From: Apostichopus japonicus
Lineage: Eukaryota > Echinodermata > Holothuroidea > Aspidochirotida > Stichopodidae
DNA: 64,000 nucleotides
Assembly: GCF_037975245.1 (NCBI RefSeq)
Contig: NC_092565.1
Location: forward strand, 4,713,499-4,777,498
Direction: 5' to 3'
The notes under the pieces were generated by a model, which saw only the letters and a program-made list of their open reading frames with translations, had not been told where the DNA came from and ran no database searches. Both the position numbers and the translations under genes were made by a program. Of this stretch, positions 38,001 to 47,307 are shown piece after piece (the stretch's first letter is position 1; each line of letters opens with the position of its first letter).

Positions 38001-39924
38001 CTTTTTTCCTATTCTTTTTTAGTTTTCAGTTATGTGTTTTTGGCGAATAACTTTTTGTAACTATTTCCATCCAGGTTCATCGATAGTGGACAATACCATT
38101 GTCACCCAGCGAGTAGAAGACAATGAAGATATACTGACTATGGCCAAACTCAGAAATTTGGCCAAAAATGTCTCAAAGTAAGTCTTTGTTTTGACCACCA
38201 AGTGAATCCAAATTTTTAATTTACCAAGATTAATATTTTTTTCATGATTGACCGAGGCAGTTGATACAAATTCATGATACTAATTGCTTGTGCTGGCTTT
38301 TGCAACAATACGCTTAAGTTTTCTGTCCTAATTTTTTTAAATTTTTTTTATCAATGTCAATATATATTTGTATTTTCTTGACATTATGTTGACATGCCAA
38401 TAGCTGATCCCAGGTAAACTAAAGCCAGAGTTGTAAGGGGTGTCACTTCCCTTGAGAGTTGAGTCAAGACACTGCTAATGATTTTCCGTAACTCCATCTG
38501 AGTCATTGACATGAGACACTGTAGATTTTCGAGTCGTTCTGCTTTTGAAATATTAGTGACTCAAGTCATAAGTCACTACAACACTGGTTAAAGCTAAGCC
38601 ATTTTAGAAGGGATAATTATGTTGACTAGACAGCAGAAGAATACGTGCTCATAGATGGCATCAAAAGTGTGAAAAATATGAGAAAATGAAGTAAGTTTGC
38701 TTGCTCGCATAAATATATTTCATGTTGGTGGTGTACTGATCCGAAAGAGAAAAACATTGTCAACATTACTAGTGCTTGTACATGGATGATACTTGTCAAT
38801 AAATAATCGGATAAGAACAAAATTGCAAAGTACTTAAGAATTGCAGTTGAGGGAAACAGATAGGAAAAATCTCAGTCATACATTAATCAAAATACATTTA
38901 AATTAGCTAAAAAATCTGCTCAATGGCAAGGCTAGATAGTACATTGAAGACAAATAACTTTGAAACTGGTTAAAATGGTTCAACTATTACGAAGTGGTTT
39001 CTTTGCTTACATATTAAAACATGATTAACAGCAGGTCCTAGCAAGGATAAGGTGAACAGACGGCCCCGATTTCATGTGCCGTCCCCGGATAGTAAGCAGT
39101 CCTGGTAAAATTCCCTGGATGTTATGTAACGTCCCAGGCATATCTCAGAATTTGTTAAAAGGCTCCTGTGTAATTCCAATTTATAATTCCAGTGTATAAT
39201 TCCAAATATCTGTGTATAATTCCAAATATCCAATGGATATATAATACCAAATACCTACCTACAAATGTAGTCTTGTAGGCATTCATATATACTCACTGTG
39301 ACACACAACCTGGCAACTCAGTCATTCACAAACTTAAAATGAATATTTGGTTTTCATTGTCTGAGGACTGCTCAAACAAGCTTTATGTTCGGTAACTCTT
39401 AACAAGTATACCTGAAAATATGCAATATGCTATTTTACAAATTATTTTTACAAATGTACTTTTCTTAAATAATTTTTTTTATTTGCATATTTAATCTATG
39501 AAAACAAGGTGCAGTCCAATTATATCCATTTAAGAGTGTACCTTTCCAATCACTTTATAATGATGGCCATTATAATAGTACTAAATAATACAGTACATCA
39601 TAAATAAATACAGTGCATAACCAACAAATACAGTTCATAAATGCCAAGGTTTTGAATTGAAACTTGGTTTCATTTGTTACATAGCTTTATTCATTACTTA
39701 CATACGTTTAAAATGAGCTTTTACAAAAAAAATAATAATAATACTGCTGTAGTAAAACTTTACGTAGAAAAATGAAATACTGCAGTAGTTAAAGCTGTTC
39801 ATGATTTTGTTTCTGCAGACGCGACCAAGCCCGGAGTATGAGAAGGATCGAGGGTAACCTGAGGTATGACATCAACGAGGTCAATCAGGAATTGACCTTT
39901 GACATACCTCTGACAGAATCATAA
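11045..39924 (+). CDS. Coiled-coil protein gene, 19-exon model, 892 aa, tentatively TSNAXIP1-like
   Basis: Exons: 11045-11093, 12342-12494, 12603-12756, 13229-13414, 14511-14668, 16173-16252, 17333-17536, 18454-18682, 19225-19409, 22653-22771, 23439-23688, 23993-24073, 25105-25158, 26121-26228, 26894-27046, 31471-31596, 32993-33173, 38075-38177, 39819-39924 (TAA stop). All internal exons sit between GT donors and AG acceptors, and the phases join without a break to 2679 nt. Residues 17-120 are a helical N-terminal segment with a VFEVFDE motif that resembles the TSNAXIP1 N-terminal domain. About 110-375 is heptad-rich coiled coil. About 459-495 is Cys/His-rich. About 500-590 is polar and probably disordered. 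About 615-825 is a helical region with weak EF-hand-like character. TSNAXIP1 relatives act in sperm and cilia; that role is inferred. It could instead be another uncharacterised ciliary coiled-coil family. The exon structure is more secure than the family name. Confidence 0.75.
12342..19409 (+). CDS. Exons 2-9 of the coiled-coil gene: N-terminal domain and coiled coil
   Basis: These eight exons encode about residues 17-466. Exon 12342-12494 begins TNFEVRLLETK and carries VFEVFDEVLPQL. Exons from 13229 on are rich in E, K, Q and L with heptad spacing (for example LQEELQILKD and KKLEEQLLQVQNQ). Exon 18454-18682 ends the coil (LYYLQNQLEGL) and moves into a Pro/Lys linker. The splice sites are strong: TTTCTGCAG, TTTTTAG and TTTTTTCCAG acceptors, and GTAAGT or GTGAGT donors. 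Confidence 0.8.
19859..20224 (+). mobile_element. TTAA-type MITE, copy 1 (intronic)
   Basis: The element begins after TTAA (19855-19858) with AATGGTGAAGACTCG and ends with CGAGTCTTAAATGCC near 20222; the right TTAA has decayed to TTAC. It is the reverse complement of the element at 37199-37556 over nearly its full ~360-bp length. It carries no coding capacity. TTAA duplications suggest piggyBac or Kolobok mobilisation, which is inferred. Confidence 0.75.
20940..21245 (-). mobile_element. tRNA-derived SINE (minus strand, intronic)
   Basis: Read on the minus strand, the head contains GGACTTGTGATCC followed by GGTTCGATTCC (B box at 21190-21200), a typical tRNA-derived promoter. The expected A box near 21230-21245 is decayed. 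The body includes GCCTCTCTCCACCC and TTGGGCAAGATGC motifs, and the 3' end runs into an (ATT)n tail at about 20948-20962. It lies in the intron between 19409 and 22653. Confidence 0.75.
22219..22571. mobile_element. TTAA-type MITE with ~80-bp terminal inverted repeats (intronic)
   Basis: TTAA lies at 22215-22218 and 22572-22575. The left arm has TATAGCACGCT and ACGTAATCGACCTGCC; the right arm has the inverted counterparts GGCAGGTCGATTACGT and AGCGTGCTATAG. The arms extend roughly 80 bp each. No open frame is present. The outermost bases (GGTCTGCTGTATAG when inverted) resemble those of the element at 55632-55876. Confidence 0.75.
22653..23688 (+). CDS. Exons 10-11 of the coiled-coil gene: Cys/His-rich segment and polar linker
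   Basis: The end of exon 9 (FCPSCCEK) joins exon 10 (TVVCPHKVSGEK, then LPHNCTHVKLSRPR). This gives a C-x2-CC, CPH, HNCTH arrangement that could bind zinc. Exon 11 (23439-23688) is rich in Ser, Pro, Gly and charged residues (about 84 residues) and is probably disordered. The splice phases 0, 2 and 0 agree. The zinc-binding idea is inference from residue spacing only. Confidence 0.7.
23993..27046 (+). CDS. Exons 12-15 of the coiled-coil gene: helical C-terminal region
   Basis: Four phase-0 exons. 23993-24073 (FFVIWDDYRQ) and the 54-bp exon 25105-25158 (VIWSDEHADD) share a VIW-acidic motif. 26121-26228 (NLYDFLENHYLLKH) and 26894-27046 (HIQLFCHIMVGNQDAATF) are helical and hydrophobic, and resemble the C-terminal helical part of TSNAXIP1-type proteins by eye. 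All have good acceptors (TTTTTACAG, TTCACAG, GCCACAG, CTTCAG). Confidence 0.75.
24101..24167 (+). repeat. (GGT/GTT)n microsatellite just inside an intron
   Basis: GGTGGTGTT-type triplets begin about 28 bases downstream of the donor at 24074. Read through in frame they would give a Val/Leu run, but this lies past the GTCAGT donor and is intronic. Confidence 0.8.
27207..29490 (+). repeat. 30-bp-unit minisatellite, about 75 copies, intronic
   Basis: The unit is 30 bp (for example 27361-27390 and the following copies). The array fills about 2.3 kb of the intron between 27046 and 31471 and degenerates after about 28,880. Variants differ at CACTGG versus CACCAG and at GATACT versus GGTACT. Shorter units with GTATTGTAACTGG recur in a loose higher-order pattern (for example near 27266, 27474, 27830, 28098, 28247 and 28455). 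Because the unit is a multiple of three, long frames stay open on both strands, which is not evidence of coding. Confidence 0.95.
29491..31470. other. Intron remainder after the minisatellite
   Basis: This is AT-rich intronic sequence with a G run at 30012-30027 and no recognisable element or gene. Confidence 0.6.
31471..33173 (+). CDS. Exons 16-17 of the coiled-coil gene
   Basis: 31471-31596 (phase 0; DELDQLHLGYTSF then YFMYIILKYREP) and 32993-33173 (phase 0 start, phase 1 end; EVKLLQRPMKEF, SESEQHFSEGRKVS). The second exon has a weak EF-hand-like flavour but lacks a clear DxDxDG loop. The second donor is GTATCC after 33173, chosen because it alone restores phase with 38075. Confidence 0.72.
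33310..33450. repeat. Fragment of a dispersed element with a GAAGAAGATC/GAAACGTC motif
   Basis: Read on the minus strand, the segment contains GAAGAAGATCCTACTAGG followed by ATCGAAACGTCAAGCC. This motif type is familiar from Penelope-like and related invertebrate retroelements, which is from general knowledge and not verified here. A shorter similar block (CCTAGCAGGATCTTCTTG) occurs at about 59643-59660. No reverse transcriptase frame is visible. Confidence 0.35.
33451..36479. other. Intron sequence with repeat fragments
   Basis: Intron between 33173 and 38075. An (ATA)n run at about 34557-34572 leads into ATTTATATAGAGCATTC and ATGCGCTTTACA, which looks like the 3' tail of the same kind of SINE as at 20940-21245. 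A decayed SINE-like head may lie near 33690-33760. Nothing coding was identified. Confidence 0.45.
36480..37110 (+). repeat. Diverged tandem duplication of a ~310-bp segment (intronic)
   Basis: Unit 1 (about 36480-36790) and unit 2 (about 36791-37110) share, in the same order, GGTAT-GT-AAGCCAT, GCTTTCC-TTTATCAG, GCTCTTA-AGAGATTTAGCCAT-like blocks, ATTCGATA-T, ACCATAAAAAA and CACAAGTTTGA. The copies are visibly diverged with small indels. No target duplication or terminal repeats are seen. Confidence 0.75.
37199..37556 (-). mobile_element. TTAA-type MITE, copy 2 (intronic, inverted to copy 1)
   Basis: Clean TTAA flanks (37195-37198 and 37557-37560) enclose AGGCATTGAAGACTCG on the left and CAAGTCTTCACACCCT on the right, which are imperfect inverted repeats. 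The body is the reverse complement of 19859-20224. Confidence 0.85.
38075..39924 (+). CDS. Exons 18-19 of the coiled-coil gene and stop
   Basis: 38075-38177 (SSIVDNTIVTQRVEDNEDIL; phase 1 in, phase 2 out, GTAAGT donor) and 39819-39924 (RDQARSMRRIEGNLRYD to IPLTES, TAA at 39922-39924). The terminal acceptor is TTTCTGCAG. Confidence 0.75.
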
Positions 39925-40600
39925 CTCGGTGTAATATCGTCTATGTCAACAACTTGAAGCTGGCTTTTACAGTATAGTTAAGCCTTCTCGTGTGCTTTAT
40001 TTTAAGCCGAGCACCTCAGCACTGTCTCTCATTCATAGTTACATTTGCGCTTGCAGTGGGATTGAAATGTTAACTGAACGATGAGAGGGTAAGATTTCTA
40101 TCAGAGATACAATAACATGTTCTATCACTTCACAGCAACCCACGCCAGTCACACTACTGTAGGTGAACCTTTGTGCAGAGTTATGCTATTTCCAGGAAAT
40201 TGTGTCAGACCTTTTAGTACATATAGAAACCATCAAAGTGAAACTAAGAGGCTTGTTTAATACGTGCTATGCAAACAAGCCATGTCACCAAGTAGCTCAA
40301 TATGAATGAATGGCTTTGTTTGGTCCCCTGTCGTCATATAAGTTTGAGACTAAGTTACGAATTCAACATATGAAAGATACCTCAAAACCAGATGTGAGTG
40401 TGAGATTAACTTGAAACTTGTAAAACACTTTATTTAAGTTAACTTCAAAGCATGGGACTTCTGAATGTTTTCATGTTGTTTTTTTCGTGTCAATTCTGTG
40501 CAGAAAAACTACTCCACTGACAGTATAACTTGTCACGACTATCGCCATGAGCAAAAATTCCAGAGTAAAAATGATGCCAGCAAGTTTTTAGGTTAGAGAA

Positions 40601-40606
40601 AATAAA
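40601..40606 (+). terminator. Poly(A) signal candidate for the coiled-coil gene
   Basis: AATAAA lies 677 bases past the stop codon, the first canonical hexamer noticed downstream. Confidence 0.45.
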
Positions 40607-41077
40607 ATGACAAAATTTCATTTGACTTGCCCCTTAAATTTACTGGTAATCCCTCTACCATCAAATGTAATGAATTGTTGTAAATAGGTTTGAAATTCAA
40701 TCGAAGAGTCTGCTTCCTTCTTCTTCTTTGAAGCACTTTTACTTAAACCATCAAAGAGTCAATTACAAAAAGTATTTTAATAGTTTTCAACCTGGTAACT
40801 TGAATACCGATTTTGTGTAAGAAGATTCCAAAAGAGATCACATTTCCACAGATGCATTTCAGATCGTTTTCTTCATCACTGAAAACAAACGTTTGATAGG
40901 TTTGCAATCCTTAAAAGATTTCCACATATAAATGGCTCACAAAATGTACACTTTGCCAAATTATGCAAAGAAACGTTTATAATACCCTAAACATCATGAA
41001 ATTCCATAATTCCTTTGTCATGTTGTTTTCTTTTCTTCATGAAGGTGTTTCATTTATATGTCACCGCATATCCTTTG

Positions 41078-41078
<1 letters not shown>

Positions 41079-41142
<64 letters not shown>
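41079..41142. repeat. (TA)n microsatellite
   Basis: About 32 uninterrupted TA repeats. Confidence 0.95.
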
Positions 41143-41149
<7 letters not shown>

Positions 41150-44100
41150 GCTTTGAGAGAAATTTATAGTACTGTACCTTATAAATTTGAAGTGTTATGA
41201 GACAGTAACGTATAACAAGTTTTCATACAAAATAAGTTGACCGTGTCATTCTATTTATTAACCAAATTCTCTTTACGTGTCTTATTTTAACCTGGTAAGC
41301 GAAAATGAAATTTGCAACTTAGACGAGAGGTCGTTGTTCCTATGGGTTTAGGTCACTGATACGTACAATGCACATGTCTGCTGGATCCACCTCAGTACAG
41401 TAAGTAGGTGTTTGTCCAGCCAGGCAGGGTGATAATGGAACTTTGTAACCATAGAAGAATTAGTTCTGTCATTGCACATTTAATAATCTCACAATTCTAA
41501 AAACATCTACAACCAAGACATATCTTGTCTATATACATTAGGCCTTACATACATCAAGACATGTCATATCTATCAAAGTCTTATTATGTGAGTAATGAAG
41601 TGAACAGTTTTACCAAATTTTATAAAATGTTGGATTTTAGATAGTTTCAACAAAAGTTGGGAATAAAAACAGTCGGGGGAAAAAAATTCCCTCTAGGGTG
41701 GTGTAGCCATTTCAGTTGGAATTTTTTTGTACTTTCAAATTATGTTAGATTGAACTTATACTTCAAATCTGGTACCATTTTCATGTAGGTACCCTTCAGT
41801 ATTCTTGGAGGGGTGGGGGTGGGGTCCAGCAGATCAATCAACTAAGACTCCTCTCTCAACATAGCCTCAACAATTTCTCCTCTTTTCTTCAAATATGGCA
41901 ACTCTCTCTCGAGAGAGACTTGCACAGTAACTTCATCCAGTTACCCTAGTTTGTTGGGCAGTTGGTAATCGAATATATTAGCAGGCTGTGAGAAAACCTG
42001 CGAGTGTTTTAATGCAGTCTCCATGACAGCAATGTTACCTTATCTTGGGTTATTTACTTTAAGAGAGAAATCATTTGCCAAAATCGTCCAAAATATCAGA
42101 CCACCGTAAGGTGGGAGCCAGGGAAAAATTCTGAGTAAATACCAGGATTTAAACTGTATGATAAACTTATTCAGCCTTAACATTTGATTTTACTCTACAG
42201 TTATATTAGACCAGTTAAGATGACACAACACAGTAACAGTACTATAAGAAATATTAGTTGTTTTGACATGTCAAAAGTTATTTTTACTTGATGAAACAGA
42301 AACAATAAATACAATTTATCTTACTGGGGCACCAACTTTGCAGTTCAGATAACCTTACAAGCATGTGAGGGTCGTCAAATGACCAAAAGAACAGCGAAAT
42401 CAGGGAATGATGTGTCCTACTGTTCACTGTGCCAAACCCACAGACCAATCTAGTCTTTAAGGTGGTGGGACTTGTCCCAATCATTTCAGAAGCCATATTG
42501 ATGGGGTGGAGGAGAGGGAAGGGGAGGGTGAAGGAATGGGTGGTATGAGTGGAGATAAAGCCAATTCAAAGAACAAACGCTCTTTGTTTATACGGAACAC
42601 CTGGTAAGTGGGTAAAGGAAACAATTTCAAGAGGACTTTTGGCTTTCTATTACACATCCGTCCAAACAGGATAAAGTTATTTTCAAATGAAAATATAAAA
42701 GTACCCATAAATTACAGATATTGCCATCTAATCCAAGCTATGCACTTAATTTGGTTGGCTTTGTAAGATAATCTGTGCAGATGTTCACATTTCAAAGTCA
42801 CCGTTTTTTGCACATGAAACAAATACTGTGTTAATTTGAGCAAATTTATGCATAGACGCAAGTTATGTTAAGATGTTACATTGTCAAAATTGCTGCTTGT
42901 GCATAGTATTGTAGAATTGATAGACTACTGAAAGAAAGAAAAAATATATGCATAGCAGAATTGAGATAGATTTAAATATGATACATTGCAACGGATTGAA
43001 CCAGATGTACAGGAAAAATAAAATTAGGGAAGACATAAGATATTGAAAAATGCTAGTTGATCAAAAAAAACTCCCCATCTTTAATAGTCTTATTTCATGC
43101 CTTTAATTATGCATCTTTCAAGGTGTAATCTTACATTTGCAATGTAAGCCCTTCTTCACTTGAAGTAGGTCTTACAAGAGGAGGGCTACAGCCACTTGGG
43201 GATTGTCGTGTAACTGGTTCCTGGGACAACCAGGTTCTACAAACACATGGCACAGTAGACTACAGTGGGTGGACTGTGATCTCATCATTGAAATGATCCT
43301 CAAAACCTTTCCTTCTGTAAACCCAATTTTTTTTTTTTTTTCATTTCTCCTGCATTTTGGATTCATCAAAATTAATATTTTCTGCATGATCATTTTCCTA
43401 CATTCATATAAAGGGATTTATACATTGTAAAGCAACTGTTTAGATCAGTCACCATCATGGAATTCATTACTGCTGTTACCATGTATACGTTCCTAACTTC
43501 ACTTCATAATGTATCAACAGAAACCGAGAGTACCCCATTGTTCCATTTGCACTTGTTTCATTTTCAAAGACTTTATGGCATTTGTCTACAAAAGAGGAAC
43601 CTTTTACATGAAAATATTCTCCATGTAAACACACATTCATATTGTGATGGAATAATGCAAGTCTCTGTAGGGAAAATTAATCCCTTTGTACAGCTTGCCT
43701 AGTGGCCTCACTGTAGGACGTGTCATTTTTCCCCTTTCTATTCCTCAACGGAACTACACAAACTTCCAAATTTCCTGTATGAAATTGAAAACTGATCAAT
43801 TTGTTGATACATGCAGTACTGTCCTGTTTATCTTTTAAACAACTACAGAATCAACATTTTTTTTTTCTTGTTCTTGTTATTAACCAAACTATGGAAGTTA
43901 TAACATTATTTAGATCTTCCTTTTTATATTAAATAAGTCTATAAATAGAAATCTCTTGATGTATGTATTAAAAGTCTGTGTTTATCGATGGAATATAGCA
44001 GAATGGAGATAATACCATATGAGAAGATACAATAGTAACATACAGTCGAAACCACACAATGCTAGCCAAATTGCAAAGGTACTGTAAGTAAGGCATTCAA

Positions 44101-44935
44101 AGACATCGCATATTTTACTGAGCTATCAAACTTGGTGATATTTGAAAGCCTGAATACTGTAGAACAACTTTACCTCATTTATAACCAAATTGAATCACCT
44201 ACTATAAACACGATATTTACATAGGAGGCTATTGAAGCACTAGAACCCGGGTGGTTCTTAGAAATCATGATACTGTAGTCACTGTACCATGCATAGCTAT
44301 TGTGCAATTTCAGTTTCACGATGTAAAATATATTTATAGTGCTTTAATGTAGCCAAATGTGCACCTCATTGCGAGCGTAATAACGTTAACGAAGCGAGAC
44401 AAGTTTCCTTTTGGTTCTGCTTTACATAGGATTGCAATCTTAGTACAAGATGAGTGGTCTATTCAGGATACTGTCTGACTCGATAAGGTACTTGAGAGGT
44501 AACAACAGGGTCAAAGTATCCTATTATTGAAATATATACACATTAGAAAATAAAATCTCTGACCATAAAAGTGTCTATAATCAGCCAGAACTATTTGCTC
44601 GGCATGTATATAACACTACTTTGTGTCAACAACAAAGTTTCTTTTCATGATCCAACTCTGACAATGTGATGAGTTGCGGTGTAAGAAAAATGGGTGGAGG
44701 GTGTTGGGCAGGGGGGGGGGGAGGGAATGCCTAACAGTAAAACTTGAAATTTGTTTTCTATTGTCTTATATTGGAGAAGGGGAGCCTGTATAAGTTTCTC
44801 CTTGTCCTCAGTTTCTGGTTCAATTATCACCCCACCTTGTCAGCCAATAACCCACCACATGAACTAGAGCACCAATGGTGCAGAAGCTCATACCTTTTCG
44901 AGCTGAAAAATGTAGGGCCCACAAAACCAATTTTG

Positions 44936-44990
44936 GGCCCATGAGGGATACCCCCCCCCCTCCGTTAGCAGAATCCTGGCCACACCACTG
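44936..44990. mobile_element. Truncated hAT-like terminus
   Basis: A C run followed by GAATCCTGGCCACACCACTG ending at 44990 matches the form of hAT-like right ends elsewhere in the window. No partner terminus was found upstream, so the element is probably truncated. Confidence 0.35.
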
Positions 44991-45399
44991 GCTATGATTC
45001 CTATTTTCCCCTTTAAATCCTATTTTACCCACTCTCTCAAACAATACCACTGACCTACCCTATTAAACTTTCTCCCCCTCTACCTTAGCAGACATAACAA
45101 GCACTCCCTACAAGACATAACTTCACAAGCTGCCTACATACCTCAGGCTCAAAGACTTCTAAGAATCGGCAAGTGCTGATTGGCCATAGGGCTCTCATGC
45201 TTACAGTTCAACAGTTAATAACAACTCCCAGTCCTGCTTTAATTCCACTAACAGCCTCTGCAGAGCTTAACCACAAATGTAAACAAACACTGCAGAAACT
45301 GGGAGACAAATTAAAGGAGCTTTGGCAAAAAGTGAAGGCTCAGATTTTTTTAAACAATGGGGATTAATTGTAATTAATTAACTTTTGACCAAAAATTTT

Positions 45400-46031
45400 T
45401 AGGCATCACCTTATTCATACACAATCCAACAATCATCAGTTCAACTTTGAATATGATCCATCAAAATCTTGAGGAGATTGAGATATTTGAAAATATTACA
45501 AAGAATGACCCCCGATGACCCCCTAAATGACCTTTGACCTCAATTTTCCGAACACCCCTCGTAACTCTCATCCCGAGGAACATTGTGACTAAGTTTCATT
45601 ATAATTGGCCATACACTGTACGAACAGGAGCAATTTGAAAATATAGGGCCGCGGCCCGGGCCACAAAAGACCCCTAGTTGATCTTTGATCTCAAATTCAT
45701 GAACACCCTGAAGGTAAAACTACCATAGTACTATCGTGACAAACCCTCAACATTGTACCATGGAATCTGTAGGAGAAGAAGCATTTTGCGTATTTCCACA
45801 AAATGGCCCATTACGGCCCACAGGTGACCTTTGACCCCAAATTTTGGACCATCTCTGATGGCCCTATACCCAATGGTCCTTGTGTCCAAGTTTCATGAAA
45901 TTCCATCAAACACTGTGCGAGTGGGTGCGGTTTTACCAATTGTTGACGGATAGAGTGATAGAGTGATAGAATGATAGAGTGATAGACGCTGCACTGTAAC
46001 AATAGCTCACACCAGCATGCTGGTATGAGCT
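45400..46031. repeat. Dispersed repeat with TGACCTTTGACC words and a palindromic end
   Basis: The stretch contains several TGACCTTTGACC-type words, AAGTTTCAT blocks (about 45591 and 45890), a GATAGAGT short repeat (45950-45985) and a near-perfect 28-bp palindrome centred on CAGCATGCTG (46004-46031). Similar architecture is common in marine invertebrate repeat families, from general knowledge. The family is not identified. Confidence 0.45.
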
Positions 46032-46671
46032 AAAAATCAAGATTTTAGAGTTTAGATAGCAGTTAGGGTTTGATTCTCTGCCTTTGTTGTACCAAACACA
46101 CCAAATATTATGTGTTAATTCTTATTGTTAAATAGTATTCCTAGTCTAAAATAATATTGTTAAATTTTGTTAGTAGTCTTAAACAATCATGTTAAAAAAA
46201 TATTATTAGTTTTTTAACAATATTAAAAACATACTGTTAAGTTATGAACTTATATTTAAAAATATTATTATTGTTAAAATAATACTTTAAAAATTAATAC
46301 CTTTAAACAATGTTTCTGTTCAAAATATGTTTACTGCTTATCACATTATGAGGTCTCATTATGAGGTCTTCCCCTCATTATGAGGTCTTCTTGCACCAAA
46401 AGCTTGGAAATTAGCATTCACCAATGACCCTCAAAATGTATAGTGTATACTACCCCTTGATATCATCCTTGAGGGGGGAGAGGGGGGATCAATATAAAAT
46501 AAAAACACTTGGGCACCTAATATTATAATGGTACTACTGTATGGAATGATGGGGTGAAATGTTGTGACTATGGTTCTTGAAGATGTTTCAGCCTAGTCAG
46601 TACAGCCTGAGTCAGTACAGCCTACCTTTACAACCCTGTCAGTAAGCAATACACCCCCACAAACTGATACA

Positions 46672-46677
46672 TTTATT
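46672..46677 (-). terminator. Poly(A) signal candidate for the TRIM gene
   Basis: TTTATT on the + strand gives AATAAA on the minus strand, about 630 bases past the stop. No nearer canonical hexamer was noticed. Confidence 0.4.
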
Positions 46678-47307
46678 CACCTGGATGTCAGTTATGCTAT
46701 TGTGCATATTTTGTGCTTCAATTTGTTAACACTAGACAGGCAGGAAAAGGGTGCCATCATTTACAAACATATTATGGTTGGTCTAAATAATGTTGGCCCA
46801 ATATTCAGGTGCTACTGAAAATTGTCTTGGGGCCTTTCACACATGTGTAAGCAGGTGTTTAGGCAGCCAGGCCTCCAGCCGTATTTTGCACGGCCAGTTT
46901 CGCAAAATGACGGGCTATTTTTCCGTGCATGGCTTGCAAAATGTTCAAGCACAAAGAAAAGACTAAGGATTGGTTTTACTGTCAAACATGCGCATTCACA
47001 TGAGACATTCACAAGAAACAAAAGGGTTCTTTCACTATTTTTTGGAATAATGGGTTTAACAGCCTGGACCATATACAAACACATACAAATGCCCACATAA
47101 CATTACCATTGCATAGATTACTCTTGCCTCTGGTGAGGAATCAAACAACGTCAGTCCACCTCATATTAATGATCTTTGTTTCATTTCTCGAGGAAACAAA
47201 TATACCGTCAAGATGCAGAAGAAACACGTAACATACCCCATACCTAACTTGCCCCAGTGTGAAAGAAAACAATTAGCGAAAACTTGATGTTTTAAGTTAA
47301 ATAGAAA

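Larger units (their letters stand above)
40607..46671. other. Intergenic region between convergent genes
   Basis: No gene is recognised. It holds a (TA)n tract (41079-41142), a truncated hAT-like end near 44990, a dispersed repeat at about 45400-46031, an AT-rich stretch with TTAAAAATATTATTA-like words (46120-46310) and a small trimeric repeat of CATTATGAGGTCT (about 46345-46391). Confidence 0.55.
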
